In this document: positions 17,311 to 25,960 of the stretch, one piece after another | How positions within the stretch are numbered: position 1 is the first letter of the stretch | Layout: the number at the start of each line of letters is the position of its first letter | Assembly (NCBI GenBank): GCA_001725945.1 | Contig: LRMT01000282.1 | Coordinates: forward strand, 1 to 36,549 | Reading direction: 5' to 3' | DNA from: Cupriavidus sp. UYMMa02A | Lineage (GTDB): Bacteria > Pseudomonadota > Gammaproteobacteria > Burkholderiales > Burkholderiaceae | DNA length: 36,549 bases | The notes under the pieces: model-generated | Told to the model about the DNA's origin: nothing | Database searches by the model: none | The model's input: only the letters and a program-made list of their open reading frames with translations | Translations under genes and position numbers: made by a program

Positions 17311-18564
17311 TCAGACCTCCATCACCTTGCGCCAATAGGCGTACATGCCGCGAATCAGTGTCTCGGTCACCATATGTTCCGTGTTCTCGGCGGTCTTGCC
17401 ACCCAGTTCGGCGATCACGCGATGCCACGGCTTCTGGGAGAAGCCTTCCTGCGAGCATTCGATCGCTTCGCCATCGTCGGCTGACACGAAGCCAGCGGGC
17501 CCGAACAGATTGGCCTGGCGCAGGCGCCGCCGCGTCATCTCCTCCGTGTCGTCCTCAAAGCCGAAGTGCGTCCAGACAAAGTCGAAGGAGTCGGGGCCAT
17601 TGGGCTGGATATGACGCGTGGAAACCGAATTGACCTGCTGCTGGAAGATCACGCTTGGGAAGACCGTCATCATCACAGCGGTCGGCTCTCCCCACCAAGG
17701 TTCGTGAACGATGTCGAGAATTCGGTCATCATTCAGGGCCATTTGATCCTTGAAGCTGGACACGCCGGACGTCACTTCGCTCTTGCCGCCCTTACCGCGG
17801 GTCGACGCCATCGCGGCATGACGGAACTCAGAATCCATCACAAGGCGTGCTTTGTTGTCCGCCCGCCAAAGGCCAAACGTGACAAACCAGGTGTGTAGCA
17901 GTCCGGGGTGATAGGGATCCTTGATGTTCTCTTGCATTAGCTTCCAGTTGCCCGGGATGCGTTGCTTGTTGTAGCCAAGCACTTTCAGCTTGCGGCCATT
18001 GAACAGGCGGTCGAAGTAGCCGAGGATATACGGCCCGAGATAGTCCTCGAGCGGCTGGATGTCGTGGTCGAACGCAGCGAATACGACTCCGCCACGGGTC
18101 TCGACCTTGAGCTGCGTGAGCCCATGCTCCTGCGGCTTAAAGTCGGGTGGCATGCCTCCGTTGACCTTTCCGTCCTGCTTGACGCCACGACGCAGTGGCA
18201 CCCCTTGCAGCTTGCCCTTCAAGTCATAGTTCCATTGGTGATAGGGGCAATGAAAGTCCTTCCGGTTTCCGCTTCGTTCCCTGCAGAACTTCATTCCGCG
18301 GTGGGCACACACGTTCTCGACGACGTTGATGTCGCCATCCTGATCGCGCACCAGGATCACGGAACGTTCGCCAAGCGTGGTGCGCTTGAAGTCGCCGGCA
18401 TTCGGGATCTCGGCCTCGAGCCCGACGTAGTTCCAATGACCTCGGTAGAAGCAGCGTTCGAGTTCACTCTGATATAGCTGCGCGTCCGTGTAGACCCGAA
18501 AGGGAATGCGGCTGATGCTGTCGTCGGCCCACACCGGGCCAGCTTGGAAGGATTCGGTTTCCAT
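17311..18564 (-). CDS. nagG: Salicylate 5-hydroxylase large subunit (NagG-like Rieske oxygenase)
   Basis: 417 residues from ATG 18564, chosen over the upstream ATG at 18588 because GGAGACAACC precedes it. The Rieske centre is complete: Cys86 and His88 in VCAHRGMKFC, Cys106 and His109 in FHCPYHQW. The mononuclear iron site has His219 and His224 in IKDPYHPGLLH. These enzymes use O2, with electrons from a reductase and ferredoxin; the NagG type makes gentisate from salicylate. The substrate is inferred from the neighbours: NagH-like subunit, ferredoxin, reductase and a divergent NagR/NahR-type start. Other ring-hydroxylating substrates are possible. This is the only intact gene of the operon; gentisate dioxygenase is not in the window. 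Confidence 0.8.
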   Translation of the reverse strand: METESFQAGPVWADDSISRIPFRVYTDAQLYQSELERCFYRGHWNYVGLEAEIPNAGDFKRTTLGERSVILVRDQDGDINVVENVCAHRGMKFCRERSGNRKDFHCPYHQWNYDLKGKLQGVPLRRGVKQDGKVNGGMPPDFKPQEHGLTQLKVETRGGVVFAAFDHDIQPLEDYLGPYILGYFDRLFNGRKLKVLGYNKQRIPGNWKLMQENIKDPYHPGLLHTWFVTFGLWRADNKARLVMDSEFRHAAMASTRGKGGKSEVTSGVSSFKDQMALNDDRILDIVHEPWWGEPTAVMMTVFPSVIFQQQVNSVSTRHIQPNGPDSFDFVWTHFGFEDDTEEMTRRRLRQANLFGPAGFVSADDGEAIECSQEGFSQKPWHRVIAELGGKTAENTEHMVTETLIRGMYAYWRKVMEV

Positions 18565-18643
18565 GGTTGTCTCCAGAAATTTGAACAAGTCTGTGCGGCT
18601 CCAAGGCCTGCGAATTTTATCTGCGCGTTTGAAGCGGCTTTGA

Positions 18644-18661
18644 GGTGTGGCAGGTCACACC
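18644..18661. promoter_or_regulatory. Dyad GGTGTG-N6-CACACC upstream of nagG
   Basis: A perfect 6+6 inverted repeat with a 6-bp spacer lies 80 bp upstream of the nagG start, inside the nagG-nagR intergenic space. It may be an operator or activator site for nagG. No protein is assigned. Confidence 0.4.
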
Positions 18662-18831
18662 ATTGCGCGGGAGTGGTTCTTGGCGCGTGCCTGCACGAGG
18701 CTATTCAGGATGGGATGGCGGACGCGCGTTCGCGCCGCAGCGGTGCTTTCGTCGGGCGCGTCCGTTTTTTCTTTGTACGGGAACGATCATGGTGCAGCGT
18801 GAGAAATAAACCAATGGAATCTGCTCTATAG

Positions 18832-18845
18832 TTGATATTCATCAA
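18832..18845. promoter_or_regulatory. LysR-type operator TTGAT-ATTC-ATCAA next to nagR
   Basis: A perfect dyad of 14 bp that contains the T-N11-A pattern bound by LysR-family regulators. It ends 14 bp before the nagR start and lies 268 bp from nagG. NahR/NagR-type regulators sit divergent to their target operon and usually act on a shared intergenic region. Assignment to NagR is inference. Confidence 0.5.
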
Positions 18846-18859
18846 GCAATAAGGCTCGC

Positions 18860-18931
18860 ATGGAACTGAAGGATGTCGATCTGAACCTGCTGGTGGTGTT
18901 CGATCAGTTGCTACGTCAAGTCACTGGGTGA
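18860..18931 (+). pseudogene. nagR: NagR/NahR-type LysR regulator, first 20 codons only
   Basis: From ATG 18860: MELKDVDLNLLVVFDQLLRQ, the typical start of NahR/NagR (M-E-L-x-D-x-D-L-N-L-L-V-V-F). Homology stops at about 18918, and a stop follows at 18929. The helix-turn-helix and the salicylate-binding domain are gone. The gene is divergent from nagG, as in known salicylate loci. Its loss would leave the operon without its activator. Confidence 0.75.
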
Positions 18932-18938
18932 CTGTCAC
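18920..18938. repeat. Overlapping dyads at the nagR breakpoint
   Basis: The sequence GTCAC-TGG-GTGAC-T-GTCAC contains two overlapping palindromes sharing the middle GTGAC. It sits exactly where nagR homology ends, so it may be the end of a lost mobile element. Confidence 0.35.
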
Positions 18939-19190
18939 GCATTCCCCAGGGAATGGTGGCGTCGGAAGCTGGTTGGCAGGAGGGAAAAAAGCGGGCGCAG
19001 GTTTCAGGCGTATCCCGTTGACGTCGCCGACAATGAGTAGTGCCAACGGTGCGTGGCAACCATTTGCGGTGGCTAGCTCCGGCGCCAGCCGCAGCGTTCA
19101 CGACTAGGCGGATCGTGCTCGCAGGCAGGGGTCATTCAGTTGCACGTATAGTCGAGTGGCGCAAGGGAATCGCACCCTCACGCCCTCACA

Positions 19191-19224
19191 GAACCGGACG
19201 TGAATCTCTCGACTCATCCGGCTC
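19191..19224 (-). ncRNA. Group II intron domain V
   Basis: A 34-nt hairpin in the minus-strand RNA: GAGCCGGA pairs with UCCGGUUC, then UGAGUC/GAUUCA with a GAGA (GNRA) loop and a 2-nt bulge region. The AGC catalytic triad is present near the 5' side. Size and layout are those of the catalytic core of group II introns. Confidence 0.85.
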
Positions 19225-20472
19225 CTATCGTCCAACCGTGGTCTCCACGGCCCAGTGCGCAAAGAGGCCCGGCTGCCGAGACTTGATGTCTCGTAGCCAT
19301 GCCGCTGCACGCAACTTACGACCGCGGAGATGTTTGTACTTCCGTTGCGCCCAGCGGACCAACGCGGCATCGAGCACAAGCAGCACCCGCCCCAGCGCAG
19401 ACCGATAGAATCGACCGTAGTAGTGAATCCAACCAAGCAACGTCGGACGCGTTCGGTCCGCCAACTCAGTCAAACTCAAGTCATAGCGGTGCAACACACT
19501 GCGGCGACGCAACTATTGCCGCATCGCTTTTGCAGCCTTGTTACTGACTGCTGGCACGAAGCCAACCGACAGCTTACCCACCCGACTTCTGACACTTCGC
19601 GGTCTGAACGTATAGCCCAGGAAGTCGAACTGACATAGCGGATAGCTTGCATGCCTGTTGGCCTGCTTGCAATACACGATCTTGGTCTTCTCTGGATGCA
19701 AATCCAGCTTGCATTCGGCCAGCCGCGTTTCTAGCCCCTGCTTGAGCAGCCGCGCCTGCGCTTCGCTCTTGCAATGACAGATGACATCATCGGCATAACG
19801 CGCGAATGGCACGTCCGGATGATGCTTCTGCATCCACCGGTCGAACGCATAGTGGAGGAATAGGTTAGCCAGCACCGGACTGACGACACCGCCTTGCGGC
19901 GTGCCCTTGTCCGGATACTCCACGGCCCCGTCAGGCATTTGCACGGGTGCCTTGAGCCAGCGCTCGATATACAGCAGCACCCACGCGCAGGCCGTGTGAC
20001 AGCGCACCGCGCGCATCATGAGTTCCCAATCGATACTACCGAAGAAATTCTTGATGTCGAGGTCAAGCACCCATTCGTACTCCCAGCATCGCTGCCGGGT
20101 GACGTTGAGCGCCTGATGCGCCGATCGTCCGGGACGATACCCGTATGAGTCACCGTGAAACACCGGTTCCACGAGCGGCTCCAGATATCGCTTGACCACC
20201 GTCTGAGCGATGCGATCGGAGATCGTGGGTATTCCCAACGGCCTCGTTCCCGCACCTCCCGCTTTGGGTATGTCAACCCGCAGCACCGGCGGCGGCATGT
20301 AGCTGCCGGAGGACATCCGATTCCAGATCCGATACAGATTGTTCTTCAAATCCGCCTCGAATTCCTTCATCGACTGTCCATCCACGCCCGCCGCCCCACG
20401 GTTGGCCTTCACCTGTCGATATGCTTCCCACACCTCACGTTTGGAAATACAAAACGGTTTTGCTTTATCCAT
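19225..20472 (-). pseudogene. ltrA: Group II intron reverse transcriptase/maturase with one amber codon
   Basis: 416 codons in one frame from ATG 20472 (MDKAKPFCISKREVWEAYRQ), with a single in-frame TAG at 19515-19513. RT motifs: VKANRGAAGVDGQS, PLGIPTISDRIAQTVVKRYL, DSYGYRPGRSAH, KGTPQGGVVSPVLANLFLHY and the catalytic FARYADDVICH. After the TAG comes the maturase X domain: LGWIHYYGRFYRSALGRVLL and RWAQRKYKHLRGRK. Related proteins have Glu at the TAG position (KAMRQE), so GAG to TAG is likely. There is no H-N-H endonuclease domain. The stop codon at 19225 touches the first base of domain V. Confidence 0.85.
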
Positions 20473-21016
20473 GCGGGTCCTCCCCTCGCGGGTTGCCCGC
20501 AGTACAAAGCCAGACGATGACGCCCCTTCGGTCCAGCCCTATTACAGGACCTTCAGCCCTACTACGGACGTCTCCGCCCCTGTGCCCCGCATCGGTACTC
20601 TCATCCTTGCGGAGGCCTTCCGCTTGGATTTCTCCCTTCGCATCGGGACGACAGGTTCCCAAGTTCCTTACTGAAGCCTGAGTCAAAGTCACGCCGCCTT
20701 TATGCCGGATGCCGAGTGGGCCGTCAGCAGGCATCGCCCAAACTTGTCCCGGAGCATGAAATCCCCCCCGGTTTTGACATCGATTATCACGATTACGACA
20801 CGTCATCAGCGGTTCACTCACGTTCGTCTCTTTGACTCCCACCTGCCGGGGTTACCCCCCGACTTTTCCAACAACGCTCACCACGCGGGCTCTTTACCCA
20901 CGCAGCTTGTGGCGGTTTGAAGCCTGCTCCTGCAAGCCGATTTCGAGGGGCCGGCCCTCATCTTCAGTAAAGCATCGCGAGCATCGATCAGCTGATGCTC
21001 ACGTTCTTGGCACACA

Positions 21017-21032
21017 TTTCACTTTCGTGAAA
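21017..21032. repeat. Perfect hairpin in the 5' exon, next to the intron
   Basis: TTTCAC-GAAA-GTGAAA (read on the minus strand) forms a 6-bp stem with a GAAA loop, ending one base from the proposed 5' splice site. Some group II introns choose insertion sites just after stem-loops. Confidence 0.5.
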
Positions 21033-21197
21033 GTTATTCTACGTCGATGCCGAGACCACTCCCTGATCCAACTCCACCATCACGCGCGACAATCCGCAGC
21101 ATTGACCAGCTTGGCGATCGGATTCGCGCAACGCGGGCAGGTCAATTCGAGCCGCTTGATAAGAGCAGTGAAGACATGAGCCTGTTCTGGCAGTGTG

Positions 21198-21940
21198 TCA
21201 TTCTGCTATGGGGACGCCGGGAAGGAACTCCACACCAGTTCGATTGACGAGCTCACGATACGTAATAGGCTGCCCGGAGCGCGCTGAATCTGAATTCTCA
21301 ATCCAGTGAGCCCAAGCTCGATGGTTTGTGGAGTCGTACACAAGCTTGAACAGATATTGCGGTACCCACACTTGGTCCGGTCCGATGGTAGTTGGAGCAG
21401 CGGCCCCGAACACTGGCCCGGTGATGACATACACATCTCCTTTCGCACGCAGGACATACTTGCGAGTTGCTTTTTCAATACCTGCCCAGCTTTTTCGATT
21501 GTTCTGCGGCGCCTGGGGCACCATGTTGGCTAGCGAGAAGCTCTGCGCCATGGCCGTGGCATTCGGCATATCCCCAGCTGGAGCCATGTGGCCTCGGTCA
21601 TAGCCCGAGCTCTTGTAGTCATCGAGCTCCGCGCGTTCCGCCTGGGGTAGTCGAGCATCGGCAAAGAAGCGATTTGTCCGCTCTTCGTCCTGCGCATCAG
21701 CGACTTGCTCTGAATTCAGTCGCTCAGCTACATAAACCGGTGTCTTCGTCGTGCCAGAGTGCAACACGGCGAAAGCCTCAAAACACAGGGCGCGCGGTTA
21801 AGGCTTTGGGGATTTCGGACGTGCGGAATGACGCCTTTCGCAAAGAACTTTGGGCAACTTTCAAAGCCCGTTGCTGCTTGAACAGGGCCGGTGATGCCCA
21901 GGCAAACGGCAGCAGCTGCGGCCAGCCTTAAACAATTCAA
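21198..21940 (-). pseudogene. Secreted DNA/RNA non-specific endonuclease (NUC1/EndoG type), frameshifted
   Basis: From ATG 21940: signal peptide MNCLRLAAAAAVCLGITGPV with AQA-A cleavage, then FESCPKFFAKGVIPHVRNPQ. The frame breaks near 21795, where CGCGCG stands for an expected CGCG (two extra bases; ALCFEAFAVLHSG expected). The rest is complete: VYVAERLNSEQV, the active site SGYDRGHMAPAGDM with catalytic His, FSLANMVPQAPQNNRKSWAG (metal-binding Asn) and VWVPQYLFKLVYD. Such enzymes cut DNA and RNA in the periplasm or outside and need Mg. The length of about 247 residues is normal. It may be expressed if the indel is an error. Confidence 0.85.
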
Positions 21941-22049
21941 TTGAGTCCTTCCTTTGGCAATCTAATCCCTTCATGAAGGGGGCCGAAGGATAGCACTCAC
22001 CAAAGGATATTTCAGCAGTTACCTAATCCCGCACTCAGCCGGCTACGTC

Positions 22050-22181
22050 AAACAGCGAGGCGAAAGCGGTTGACAAGAATGGCAAGCCACTGAGCGGGGC
22101 GGCGAAGGCGACGGCAAGCCGCTTGCAGTGGCTGCGAAACCGTCGTTCATGAAGAAGTGTGAGGCGGACGCCAGTAAGTAA
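22050..22181 (+). pseudogene. Remnant of a small PsiF-like/GKPL-repeat protein
   Basis: The pieces EAKAVDKNGKPLSGAAKA and, in the next frame, GDGKPLAVAAKPSFMKKCEA followed by DASK-stop resemble small secreted proteins with NGKPLxGAAK...SFMKKCE repeats. One frame change separates the two. The signal peptide and start are missing. The stop at 22179 is followed by a good terminator, which supports this being the end of a real gene. Confidence 0.45.
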
Positions 22182-22196
22182 TGCATCCAATCAAGG

Positions 22197-22220
22197 AAGC
22201 CGGCACAAGCCGGCTTTTTT
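22197..22220 (+). terminator. Rho-independent terminator
   Basis: AAGCCGGC-ACAA-GCCGGCTT is a perfect 8-bp stem followed by a run of T, 16 bp after the stop codon of the PsiF-like remnant. Confidence 0.85.
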
Positions 22221-22740
22221 ACTGCTCGACCCAAATGAGGAAGCTCCTCAGCGCTTCGAAGCAATAAGGCACTTCCTGCGCCACACCACGACTGGCCATT
22301 CAATATCGCCGTTGGCGACGCCTCCCGCGGTCGCGAAACGACATTTCGTGGGATACTGCGTCGAAAACAAAGAGGCTCGAGAGAGCAGCGCAATCCAATC
22401 CTTCGACAGTGACACAGCGGTCGGCGTAACGTCTAGCGGGAGGCGGCCTTCAGTGTGGCATCGGCGAGACCAAGGATGTCAGTATGGAATTCATGGCATC
22501 GGGTAAGCTGTGATGGTGCATGCTGCTTCCATTCGGGCACCTGCATCGAACTTAGCGGGGAGTGGTTGGGGGGGCCAGCTTTCTGCGCTGGTCTTGCGAT
22601 GGCGACAAAGATAGGCACGCCAAGCCAACGACTTAAGGGTGCTTACGCTACGCGCGATCGTCGAGGCGCTTCGGACTCGGTATGTCCGGAATTGCATCGA
22701 CGGCAGAGATTTTGGCTTTGACAAAACAAGAGGAAGCAGG
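22221..22740. other. Stretch without recognised gene
   Basis: A plus-strand frame from the terminator to about 22506 stays open but has no similarity I can name. The last 100 bp lead into the exonuclease start. Nothing else seen. Confidence 0.3.
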
Positions 22741-23351
22741 GTGCAGACGATTGCGGTTCTGGATTTTGAAACGACGGGACTGTCGCCAAGTCGAGGGGAC
22801 CGAGCAACGGAAATTGCTGTCATCTTGCTGCGTGATGGTGAGATCGTCGACCGCTATCAAAGCTTGATGAACGCGGGAAAGCGTATCCCCTCGCAGGTTG
22901 TAAGCCTGACTGGAATCACCAATGACATGATTGCAGCAGCACCTGCTGCGCCGAAGGTCATGAGTGAAGCGGCCCGATTTGTCGGCAGACATCCGGTGGT
23001 GGCCCACAATGCTGGTTTCGACCGAAGGTTTTGGCAAGCCGAGCTTGGGCTGCTGGGCATCCCGGCCAGTCAGAACTTCGCGTGTACGATGCTCACTTCC
23101 AGGCGTATCTACCCACACGCTCAAATCACAGGCTATCGACACTGGTCGATATGCTGCAACTGCCTACGACCGGGCGTGCGCACCGAGCGATGGCCGACGC
23201 TGAAATGACCGGTCATCTGTGGCACCGCCTGCAACACGATATTGCTCAGACGTACGGAGTGAGCCAGGTCGATTATGCACTCATCGCCCGTGTGCAAGCC
23301 ACAAGCAGCGCTAAGGTGCCGACCCTCCTGCGCTCGCTAGGCGAGGCCTAG
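22741..23351 (+). pseudogene. DnaQ-like 3'-5' exonuclease, one frameshift
   Basis: It starts with GTG 22741 (AGGAAGCAGG just upstream): MQTIAVLDFETTGLSPSRGD (ExoI motif D-x-E), GEIVDRYQSLMNAGKRIPSQ, LTGITNDMI, VVAHNAGFDRRFWQAELGLL (ExoII Asp). The frame breaks near 23117 (one base missing), then RLSTLVDMLQLPTTGRAHRA and MADAEMTGHLWHRL give the ExoIII H-x4-D. It is thus a DEDDh exonuclease like the polymerase III epsilon subunit or RNase T, about 203 residues. The span of 611 nt is one base short of a multiple of three. It is probably a stand-alone proofreading/trimming-type nuclease; the role here is unknown. Confidence 0.8.
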
Positions 23352-23635
23352 ACGTCAATCATGACCCACCGGTTGTCAACGGTTGCCATATCTGATCCAA
23401 ACTCCACCAAGAGCCAGATGGGGAGCTTGACGGGCCGGCCATCGAGCTACCTATGGCTCGCTCTGACTTCCGCTATGGTGGATCTTTTGTTGCCCGAACA
23501 CATCAACGCGGTAACGTCGCACGTTCTATCCGAGAGCAGGTAAACTTCGGAATCAATGGTCATTCCGGATTGGCTTCTCGTGACTCGAGTGCACTACAAT
23601 CGGCCATCCTGCTGGCTGCCGCCGGAGAATTTCGC

Positions 23636-24016
23636 ATGACTCAAGATCCAGCGTCCCAACGCAATCGTCCCGTCGAGGATGACCTCGCGCTTCGCAGCGA
23701 GGCCATCCGCTGGATGGCGGAGCTACCTGACCAGGTCCGGCCCATCGAGCTCGGGCGCAGGTTTCCACGAATCATCAATACCGTTGCCGCCAAGTGGTTC
23801 GATGCGATCGGCTGCCGACACTACTTGAATAGCCTGCAGTTCGACGACCGTGGCGGCCGCCAAGGCTTTACGTTCGAGATCGTGCAGGAGATTGATATGC
23901 TGCGCCAGCACTTCGACGCAATCTACCCGCCCGACCACGATATCTGGAAAAAGGCTTCGATGCGACCGGCGTTGACCAGGTGGCACCGTGACTGCCTAGT
24001 GATGAGCGGTGCTTAA
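23636..24016 (+). CDS. Hypothetical protein, 126 residues
   Basis: Start at 23636 chosen because GGAGAATTTCGC precedes it (MTQDPASQRNRPVEDDLALR). The middle reads IRWMAELPDQVRPIELGRRF, IINTVAAKWFDAIGCRHYLN, and GFTFEIVQEIDMLRQHFDAI, with WKKASMRPALTRWHRD near the end. No signal peptide or membrane helix; the composition is typical of a soluble protein. The frame is intact between broken genes. I do not recognise the family. The 284 bp before it hold no gene I can name. Confidence 0.65.
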   Translation: MTQDPASQRNRPVEDDLALRSEAIRWMAELPDQVRPIELGRRFPRIINTVAAKWFDAIGCRHYLNSLQFDDRGGRQGFTFEIVQEIDMLRQHFDAIYPPDHDIWKKASMRPALTRWHRDCLVMSGA

Positions 24017-24379
24017 GCGCCAGAAACTTGTCATCAGGTAACCTCCCGTATCGCTCGGCTCTTTCCGAGTCTGTGTCGTTCGGTTTAATAGAAGATGACG
24101 CATTTGCCGTCGCTGACGCAGTTGGCGCCGGGGACGGCGGCTGACATTGCGGGTGCAGAGAATGAGCATGCGTCAACGATGTTGATCCGTCGTGAGGCGA
24201 TGCACACACAGAAAATGCCAGTTTATCAATCACTACAAATGCTCGGATGAAGCGTCATCCATTGCGCCGAAAGTCCATGCTGGAAGATGGCTCTACTTTC
24301 TGCCACCGCCATATTTTTCACGGTAGGTACGATGATCCCGTGCGTGCGCTGTTCTTCGTCACCTGGAAAGGGTTGGCTA
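24017..24379. other. Intergenic stretch with possible end of a small secreted protein
   Basis: On the minus strand at about 24090-24150 the reading AAVPGANCVSDGKCVIFY-stop looks like the C-terminus of a small Cys-containing secreted protein, but no start can be found. Otherwise nothing seen. Confidence 0.25.
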
Positions 24380-24640
24380 TCAAGGAGCTATTGGCAGTTC
24401 CAGGTGCTCCCGCAGCGTTTTTTCGGCGTATTCGGTTCGAAATGCTCCGCGTGCCTGAAGCCGGGGCACGACCTCGCGCGTAAAGTGCTCGAACGCACCA
24501 GGAAAATACGCCGGCATGATGTTGAAGCCGTCGGTTGCGCCTGAGTTGACCCGGTCGATCATATGGTCGGCCACCTGGTCGGCTGTGCACGACGATCTGA
24601 TGTCCCCGTGCGCTGGCAACAGGGTGATAAAGCTGGCGAA
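24380..24640 (-). pseudogene. Flavin-dependent monooxygenase (NtaA/SnaA type), C-terminal fragment
   Basis: The minus frame reads ADQVADHMIDRVNSGATDGF, NIMPAYFPGAFEHFTREVVP, RLQARGAFRTEYAEKTLREH and LELPIAP-stop. This is the C-terminal end of luciferase-like monooxygenases of the nitrilotriacetate-monooxygenase A group. The usual G-S/T-P-E before QVADH is altered and the rest of the roughly 440-residue enzyme is absent. Confidence 0.75.
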
Positions 24641-24766
24641 GCGTCTGACCACGATCACGCGCCAGCCAGATCAGCAAGGCGCTGCGGCTGTGCACGATGA
24701 TGTCGGTCGACAGTGGCGGAGTGGCTCGTCAAGCGCGCCGCATCTGAAACTGAGCGGGAGCGGCGC

Positions 24767-25437
24767 TCAATCGGCCCCCGCGACCGGGAGGCTCGCGTTG
24801 TCCCAGCCATTTTCGAACAGCATCTCGTTCAGTGATTGCCGTCTGGCCCAGCCTTTTTGTTCCAGCATTGGCTTCTCGTAGAAGCTGGCAACATGGCCGA
24901 GACACAGCACGGCCACCGGCCTGGCACCAGGCGGCAGCCGTAGCAGCTGGCCAAGCTGTTCAGGGTCGAATAAGGATACCCAGCCTACGCCGATCCCTTC
25001 TGCGCGCGCAGCCAGCCAGAGGTTCTGGATGGCGCAGGCAACCGAAGCGAGATCCATCTCCGGCATGGTTCGACGGCCAAAGATGTGCCGCTCGCGTCCA
25101 TCCGTCAGGCCGCCACCAGGACTTCCCCACAATTCAGGATGCCTTCCACCTTGAGTTGCATGAACTCATCGTGCCGCTCGCCCAGCGCAATTGCGGTGCG
25201 CTGGCGTTCGTCCTCGACCAGCGCGTGCAACCGCGCCCTCAGGTTCCGGTCAGTGATGCGAATGAAACGCCAGGGCTGCATGAACCCGACGCTGGGTGCT
25301 AGATGCGCCGCGTGCAACAAGCGTTCCAGCAAGGCGGGGTCGAGCGGGTCCGGCCGGAAGTGGCGCATGTCGCGGCGCTCGCGGATGACGCGATAGACGG
25401 CAGCAATTTCGCTGTTGCTGTAACGATATGGGTTCAT
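24767..25437 (-). pseudogene. bluB: 5,6-dimethylbenzimidazole synthase BluB, one frameshift
   Basis: From ATG 25437: MNPYRYSNSEIAAVYRVIRE, RRDMRHFRPDPLDPALLERL, LAPSVGFMQPWRFIRITD and MQLKVEGILNCGEVLVAA. One C is missing near 25112, then LTDGRERHIFGRRTMPEMDL, ASVACAIQNLWLAARAEGIG, VGWVSLFDPEQLG and EKPMLEQKGWARRQSLNEML. BluB splits FMNH2 with O2 to make the lower ligand of vitamin B12. All flavin-binding motifs are present and the length of about 223 residues is right. The span of 671 nt fits a single deletion. No other cobalamin gene is in the window. Confidence 0.9.
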
Positions 25438-25704
25438 CGCTTGAATAACCTGGCGGTGGCGCTGGGGGTTGGAGTGACAGTTGCAATGCAGGTAGCCTGC
25501 GACAATGCTGCCATGGCGAAAGACCGCGTCCCCCTTTGCCATGCCATCGGCCCGAGGGGCGCGGGTGTGCGGGACGAGCGGCGTCTGCAGGGCTTGAATG
25601 GCGGAAAGTATGCCATGCAACGTTTCGCCGTCTAGTTCGATCGACTCCAGGCCTAGTTCGGTAAGCCGGCCATGCAGCGTGGCGCGGTTGGGCGACATAT
25701 TCAA
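25438..25704 (-). other. Open upstream extension in frame with bluB
   Basis: The frame is open from ATG 25704 into bluB: MNMSPNRATLHGRLTELGLE, TLHGILSAIQALQTPLVPH, and a Cys/His cluster AGYLHCNCHSN. BluB proteins normally begin near 25437. The extension may be the decayed tail of another gene or the real 5' part of a longer protein. I do not recognise it. The 230 bp beyond it (25705-25933) hold no recognised gene. Confidence 0.35.
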
Positions 25705-25960
25705 ACAGGGGCCTGGTTCAGCTCGATGCCTTTGGGAACCTTCTAGGCACGCGCCTCACAACGTTGCGACTTCAAACACTGCGTCAATCTCGACGCTATC
25801 ACCAACGCGCCACGGGGGCGGCAGCCCTCGCCCGATGCGTCCCAAGGAGCAAGCTCCCCCCGGCGGGACTCAGCAGTGAGTGAGGATGTGGTTCGTCGGG
25901 AGCGACTGAGTTTGTTCTAGAAAGCGCCACCCGATGAAAACTCTTTTCTCAAGAGCGGGC

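Larger units (their letters stand above)
19151..21015 (-). mobile_element. Group II intron (retroelement)
   Basis: Minus strand. The 5' end is placed at GTGTGCC (21015-21009), which fits the GUGYG consensus. GTGAGCG at 20881 is the alternative, but it would leave a short domain I. The reverse-transcriptase gene starts 543 nt later. Domain V is at 19224-19191, and a domain VI hairpin (GUGAGGGCG..., about 19190-19157) follows, ending near ...CTCGAC at 19151. The total of about 1.87 kb is usual for introns with a maturase lacking an endonuclease domain. A perfect hairpin stands 1 bp upstream of the 5' end. The interrupted host sequence is not recognisable. Confidence 0.75.

Noticed and set aside
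20875..20881. GTGAGCG as the 5' end of the group II intron
   Set aside because: It leaves only about 410 nt before the maturase gene and fits GUGYG less well than GTGTGCC at 21015; kept only as an alternative.
21198..23351. Nuclease plus DnaQ-like exonuclease as a defence system
   Set aside because: The nuclease carries a signal peptide and is secreted, the genes are on opposite strands with a terminator and unrelated debris between them, and no sensor or NTPase gene is nearby.
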